This document shows positions 59,943 through 63,768 of a stretch of DNA of 63,768 nucleotides, piece by piece (position 1 is the stretch's first letter; the number at the start of each line of letters is the position of its first letter). The stretch covers positions 1 through 63,768 of the forward strand of contig JAJDCO010000078.1 of the NCBI GenBank assembly GCA_029260795.1, in the 5' to 3' direction. Made by a program: the position numbers and the translations under genes. The DNA is from Planctomycetota bacterium. GTDB lineage: Bacteria > Planctomycetota > OFTM77. The notes below the pieces were generated by a model that saw nothing but the letters and a program-made list of their open reading frames with translations, made no database searches and had not been told where the DNA came from.

Positions 59943-61799
59943 TCAGTTTCCGATCACGGTCCCGCCCGGGAGGACCTCGAGCGTCAGGTTCTTGGTCAGC
60001 GTGACCGGCTCGGGATAGCTGGCTCCGGGGACGACGAGGAGCCGGCCGCCGGAGGTGGCGGCATCATGCGCCGCTTGAACGTGATAGTAGGGCCATTGCC
60101 TCAGGTCGCCCGCGTTGCCGAAGTCGCGGCCGATCCACAACGTGTTCGGAGCGTAGTCGGTCAGGTAGCCTCCGCCCCATCCGAACGTGTTGTCTTGTCC
60201 GGCCGGGCCCCAGTCTTGGAGGTGCTGACTCTGGCGAAGCAGGAGCCATGCGACGGCGAGGGAATCGAGCGCGGGATCCGCAGACCACAGAGCCGCCGCG
60301 GCGCCGACGACATTGGGTGTGGCGGCGCTGGTTCCCCAGAACGAGTTCATGCTGTAGGTCAGTATCCCATCGGGGCCGCAGAGATCCGGAAGGGTCATGC
60401 CCGAGTTGCTCGGGCCTCGGCTGCTGAAATCCTCGATGGCGGGAGTGGGATAGAGTGACCAGTGGACGGCACCGACCGAGATCACTCCCGGGTGAGTACA
60501 GTTGGCGGGAGTGGACGTCGACCCGGCCGCGACCGCGTGTTCGAGGAATCTCTGCGGATAGATGAACACCTCCATCTCGGTCGTGCCGCCAGCAAACCGG
60601 TAGACGGCCAGCTCAACGGTCTGGAGAGAGCCCGTGGTGTTTTGCCACTTGATCTCTTCGTACGTGTTTCCACCCGCGGTGCTGCTCTTGAGGACGTTCC
60701 CCTGATCGTCGTACAGGTAGAGGTCCAGATCGTAGGTGCCCCCGGCCGTGTCCCAGCTGAGAAAGGCGTCCAGCCAATCCCCGGGACCGACCCAGATGTC
60801 GATCGTCTCGTCTCGTGCTGACCATTGATGCCATTGGTCGCCGTCGGAGCCCGGGTCGAAGTTGCCTTGCCAGTGGGCATCGGCGGAGTTGCCTGCGGCT
60901 GAGACGAAGAGAATCCCGGCGTCGGCGGCACTGGCGGCCGCCTGACAGATCGGTCCGGAGTCGTCCACCCAGCCGTAGTTGAACCAACCCAACGAGTGCG
61001 AGATGATGTCGACCCCACTCGCGATCGCATCACTGACCACAGCACCCACGTCCGCCGCGCTGTCGATCCGATACAGTCGCCACGTCGCCTGGGGCGCGTG
61101 ATCGTAAGCCGTCTCGACGCACGCAGTCCCATGAGTCGTGCCCCACTCGAAAGGATCCGGGGTGTAGTTGATCAGAGTCGTCTGGCTCAGCGACGGAGCG
61201 TCTCCGTTATTGCGGGCGCCGCTGAGGTCGTTGTAGCCTCCGTCGATGATGGCGATGGTGATGTTGGCTCCGGCCGCCCCGCTGTCTCGGTAGCTGGCGG
61301 AATTCATCACCGCCGGTCCCTGTCCCGTGACATCATTCAGGGCCGGACGCTGGGCGCGATTCATGAAGAAGCCGTCGGGGAGCGCCGCGGCCATCTCCCG
61401 CAAGCGCTCGACGGGTATCCACGCGTCCGTCAGATTCGCGAAGGCCCGGTCGAAGCGCCCTTCGAATCGTTGGACGAAGTCACGTCCGATCGGGGCGGAT
61501 CCGTGTGGTGCGACGATCTCGACATGGGCCCTGCCGACGTCGTCAACGACGACGCCCGCCAAGGACAGCGAGCTCCGCCGCTCCTCGGGAGTGAGGCCGG
61601 GCCGGGCGAGCACACTCGTGGCGTCGATGAGGATCGATCCGAGCCGGAGCGTCTTGTCACCGACAGGCGGTGATTCCCTGAGGTCTTGGGCAATCGCGAG
61701 ATCGGGAGCGACGAGGCTGACCAGCAACCACGAAGTCCACAGGAAGGACGCCATGCCCCAGAAGGGCGCCGTGGGTCGTTCTCGCCCTGATCGGACCAT
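59943..61799 (-). CDS. Secreted subtilisin-like serine protease (S8)
   Basis: 618 residues from the ATG at 61799, chosen because GAGGAG sits 6 nt upstream and a signal peptide (FLWTSWLLVSLVAPDLAIAQ) follows. The catalytic triad is complete: Asp in IAIIDGGYNDLSG, His in TTHGTACVETAYDHAP, Ser in FWGTSAATPNVVGAA; the oxyanion Asn is in VSAAGNSADAH. An insertion of about 110 residues between the Asn and the Ser (DIWVGPGDWLDAFLSWDTAG) resembles a pre-peptidase beta-sandwich. The C-terminus ends in a pectate-lyase-like parallel-helix fragment (AHDAATSGGRLLVVPGASYP, NLTLEVLPGGTVIGN). An extracellular or periplasmic protease. Confidence 0.9.
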   Translation of the reverse strand: MVRSGRERPTAPFWGMASFLWTSWLLVSLVAPDLAIAQDLRESPPVGDKTLRLGSILIDATSVLARPGLTPEERRSSLSLAGVVVDDVGRAHVEIVAPHGSAPIGRDFVQRFEGRFDRAFANLTDAWIPVERLREMAAALPDGFFMNRAQRPALNDVTGQGPAVMNSASYRDSGAAGANITIAIIDGGYNDLSGARNNGDAPSLSQTTLINYTPDPFEWGTTHGTACVETAYDHAPQATWRLYRIDSAADVGAVVSDAIASGVDIISHSLGWFNYGWVDDSGPICQAAASAADAGILFVSAAGNSADAHWQGNFDPGSDGDQWHQWSARDETIDIWVGPGDWLDAFLSWDTAGGTYDLDLYLYDDQGNVLKSSTAGGNTYEEIKWQNTTGSLQTVELAVYRFAGGTTEMEVFIYPQRFLEHAVAAGSTSTPANCTHPGVISVGAVHWSLYPTPAIEDFSSRGPSNSGMTLPDLCGPDGILTYSMNSFWGTSAATPNVVGAAAALWSADPALDSLAVAWLLLRQSQHLQDWGPAGQDNTFGWGGGYLTDYAPNTLWIGRDFGNAGDLRQWPYYHVQAAHDAATSGGRLLVVPGASYPEPVTLTKNLTLEVLPGGTVIGN

Positions 61800-61921
61800 G
61801 TCCATCTCCTCGGAGGCCATCCCTACCGCCCTACAGCCGCGAGCGACCCACACTCTCTCAGTGTTTGATTGAAGCGAGGCCGATCTCCTCCCGGTAACGC
61901 GTCAACGAGCCGCACGAGACC

Positions 61922-62398
61922 TCACCCAAGATGTCGTTTTCTCGTCCTTCCGAACCACTCGGGGGCGTTCGACCTGACCAGCGAGTGCTTGATCCCGCAA
62001 TCCCGAGTGTCCGCGGACCTCGTCGAATCCAGAAAAACGTTCTTCGCGGCCGGCTTCACCGCACAACGGCGCTGCTCCCACAGCGCCAATCGCGCTTCCG
62101 ACAGGAGCTCGAGACCGACGACCGACTCTTCGTCGAAGCCCCCGTCGCCCCGACTTCGATACACTCGCCGTGAGCCGTCCGGAAGGACCGCGATCGCGTC
62201 GCGCCGTCCGTCGCCGTCGACGTCTCGCCACTCGTAAGTCGGCACGGGCGCGGGCGTCTCGAGCGTCTCGCGTTGCGGCGTCTCATCGCCCACCGCAGGT
62301 GCCGTCGGGGATTCCTGCGCCCGAAGGCTCGCCGGTCTCACCTCGACGATCAGGGCCAGGCCAATCAGAAGACTCACCATCAGGCATCTCGGAATCAT
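61922..62398 (-). CDS. Small secreted FG-GAP-like protein
   Basis: 158 residues from the ATG at 62398, with AGGAG 6 nt upstream. The signal peptide is MIPRCLMVSLLIGLALIVEV and cleavage is probably after LRAQ. The middle has one calcium-loop-like DVDGDGRRDAIAVLPDGSRR, as in FG-GAP/VCBS repeats, but only a single unit. The rest is not recognised. It may be a shortened member of the larger FG-GAP families. It lies downstream of nothing obvious and is followed by the subtilase on the same strand after a 122-nt gap. Confidence 0.55.
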   Translation of the reverse strand: MIPRCLMVSLLIGLALIVEVRPASLRAQESPTAPAVGDETPQRETLETPAPVPTYEWRDVDGDGRRDAIAVLPDGSRRVYRSRGDGGFDEESVVGLELLSEARLALWEQRRCAVKPAAKNVFLDSTRSADTRDCGIKHSLVRSNAPEWFGRTRKRHLG

Positions 62399-63171
62399 AC
62401 TCTCGCTCCTTCTCCGGACCAGTGCTTCGAGCCCATCCACTCGGTCGCCCCGATCAGCTTCGAGTGACGGCGGAATGACGCTCACCGCTCCAGATCGCGG
62501 ATTCCCGGGAGCCGGATGGTCACGAAAAGCACTCGCCGCAGCTAGAGCATCACGACGGAACGCGTGCAGGCTCCGTCTCCGAAGACGTGTCCGCGGGCCC
62601 CGAACTTTCGCGATCCTTGCGATGTCCGACACTCTCGGGAGGCACGCCCTCGCGTCGAGTCAACCCTGCACCGACAGGCCCCGCGGCGAGCATCCTGAAC
62701 GCCGGCGGAACGATCGGTTGGAGATTCCAGGACCGATTCGAGGTCGTCTTCGATCACTACCGAGAGCGCATCGGCTTCCGAGTGCGTTGACCCGATCTCC
62801 AAGCTCCCTACCCCCATTCCAAGCTCGACGTCAGCTCACTGATGGCGCCGAGCCGCACCCCGGTGCTGGACGAGCTCTCGGCGATCCGGATCGCCGGCAC
62901 ACCGCGGCTGTTCGGGGAGGCCGCCTGCGATCCACACTCGCGCACTCGAGCGCAAGCAAGCTTGCCATCGCCCGCTCTTCGAGGTGATTGATCCAGGGCC
63001 CTTTCCGAGGTACGACCAGTTCGTTTTGGAGCAGGAGATCTGCCGATCGGGAAGCCGTTCCGGAGCATCGGCTGGATCAAGGCTTTGCGGGAGCTCCAGA
63101 TCCTCGCCGTTCGACGAGGACACGACGGTCGTGGAGTGGGTGCCAAGCTGGAACGTCCTCTTGGAGTCGCC
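62399..63171. other. 773-nt stretch without a supportable gene
   Basis: Short ORFs on both strands have no recognisable domain, signal or good ribosome site. A piece near 62815-62990 (SLMAPSRTPVLDELSAIRIA on the plus strand) and another at about 63001-63171 read in frame with the gene at 63172, but both lack similarity I can name. I treat the region as intergenic or decayed. Confidence 0.4.
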
Positions 63172-63768
63172 ATGGGCAAGAAGCGAATGGACGATTGGGA
63201 GCAGGCGATCGAAGCTGCGCTGGCACCCGGTGTCTTCATCGGCTACCGCGCGAGCACCGGCTTCGTCTCAGACCTCGAGTCCGTCCGTACGGAGATCGCA
63301 CGGTTGATCGAAACGACGGCCGGAGCGAAGCGCGCGATCGCGCTGTTCGAGACGTTCATCGCCGGCTGCATCGAAAAGACCCAGGAGCTCGACGACTCCG
63401 GTGGCAGCCTCGGGCTATTCGTCGAGGATCTGTTCTGCGACTGGATCCGCGCTCGCCAAGCGGCGAACGAGGATCCGACCGAGACCGCGCGTGTGCTCCT
63501 CTCCTGGATGGAAGACGACCACTCCGGTTACTGCTTTGGTCTGGAGAAGCCGGCTGTTCGGGTGTTCGACCGGGCGGGGCTCACGGCCTTCGAGCGCGCG
63601 GTCCGGGAGAGTCCTGAGGACGGCGCTCGAAAGGACACCACCCACCGGCGGAAGATCGAGATCCTCAAGACGATCTACGAAAAGCGCGCGGATGTCGCTG
63701 CATACTCGGCGCTCTGCGAGTCGGAGGGAAGCCTCGCGCCGCGGGACTGCGAGACACTCGCCAAGATG
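63172..63768 (+). CDS. DUF6880-like protein, 3' end outside the window
   Basis: At least 199 residues from the ATG at 63172, still open at the window edge. The reading MGKKRMDDWEQAIEAALAPG, FIGYRASTGFVSDL, IALFETFIAGCIEKTQELDD, LGLFVEDLFCDWIRARQAAN and ETARVLLSWMEDDHSGYCFG matches the DUF6880 pattern of alpha-helical repeats. In many relatives a SWIM zinc-finger half precedes this domain; here nothing convincing lies upstream, although the frame is open back to 62992, so it may be an N-terminally shortened copy. Function of the family is unknown. Confidence 0.75.
   Translation, partial: MGKKRMDDWEQAIEAALAPGVFIGYRASTGFVSDLESVRTEIARLIETTAGAKRAIALFETFIAGCIEKTQELDDSGGSLGLFVEDLFCDWIRARQAANEDPTETARVLLSWMEDDHSGYCFGLEKPAVRVFDRAGLTAFERAVRESPEDGARKDTTHRRKIEILKTIYEKRADVAAYSALCESEGSLAPRDCETLAKM

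Noticed and set aside
62808..63239. Possible transposase remnant left of the DUF6880-like gene
   Set aside because: Short frames on both strands lack DDE/DEDD or other transposase motifs, and there are no terminal inverted repeats.
1..63768. tRNA and rRNA genes
   Set aside because: No T-loop GTTCRANNC with matching acceptor and anticodon arms and no rRNA-like stretch was found by reading both strands.

Overview
This is a 63.8 kb, GC-rich chromosomal window from a diderm bacterium. Evidence for an outer membrane is an outer-membrane beta-barrel protein, several lipobox lipoproteins and an RND efflux set. The codon bias, the abundance of HEAT, prenyltransferase/squalene-oxidase-like, TPR and FG-GAP repeat proteins, and the C-terminal module of the secreted FG-GAP protein at 51370-53175 resemble deep-branching Planctomycetota. 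This placement is an inference; Acidobacteriota, Myxococcota or Eisenbacteria-like lineages are not excluded. I found no rRNA, tRNA, CRISPR array, intact insertion sequence or phage.

Layout. 0.1-10.2 kb (minus strand): a CBM9/DUF5916 outer-membrane protein, a ClC chloride transporter with CBS domains, malate dehydrogenase, a group of zinc-ribbon and HEAT-repeat envelope proteins, and a large VWA-domain membrane protein. 10.4-15.8 kb: an HU-like protein, mnmA, yajC, a YraN-family protein, an XrtA-type exopolysaccharide sugar transferase, a structured intergenic region with a strong terminator, and an unknown conserved-looking protein. 15.8-23.7 kb: a methyltransferase, a polytopic glycosyltransferase, a lipoprotein phosphodiesterase, a squalene-oxidase-like/HEAT protein and a fused two-domain ABC permease. 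23.7-24.5 kb is repeat-rich and non-coding.

24.5-31.8 kb holds a compact histidine operon (minus strand) transcribed as hisL-hisG-hisC/HAD-hisB-hisH-hisF-hisA/I/E-hisD. Most junctions are 4-nt overlaps. Two genes are fusions: HisC joined to a HAD phosphatase-like domain, and HisA joined to HisI and HisE. Together the genes cover every histidine-specific step if the HAD domain is the histidinol-phosphate phosphatase. In front lies a 27-residue leader peptide with six His codons in nine, a TTGACA-17-TAGACT promoter, and mutually exclusive terminator/antiterminator arms, the layout of ribosome-mediated attenuation.

32-39.7 kb: a tripartite-type efflux operon (one adaptor, two RND pumps) without an outer-membrane factor. 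40-43 kb: a TadE/TadG-like pair. 43.4-50.1 kb: an EboA/EboB-like pair followed 12 nt later by ligD, then convergently a BRCT-MerR-TPR protein and ku. LigD and Ku make a bacterial non-homologous end-joining system, and the BRCT-MerR-TPR protein between them is a candidate accessory or regulator. 50.3-55.5 kb: an OsmC protein, a CatB-like acetyltransferase, a secreted FG-GAP protein and a MacB-like ABC pair. 55.7-58 kb: a mercury/heavy-metal module (MerR regulator with a textbook stretched-spacer operator, a small Cys-rich secreted protein, and a CopZ-N/MerT/HMA/HMA fusion) that ends in a truncated ORF. 58-63.8 kb: a lipoprotein metallopeptidase-like protein, shattered WD40 remnants, a subtilase, a small secreted protein, and the start of a DUF6880-like gene that runs off the window.

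Several dispersed repeat families (heptamer tandem arrays, palindromic REP-like elements and GC-rich elements) fill the long gaps.
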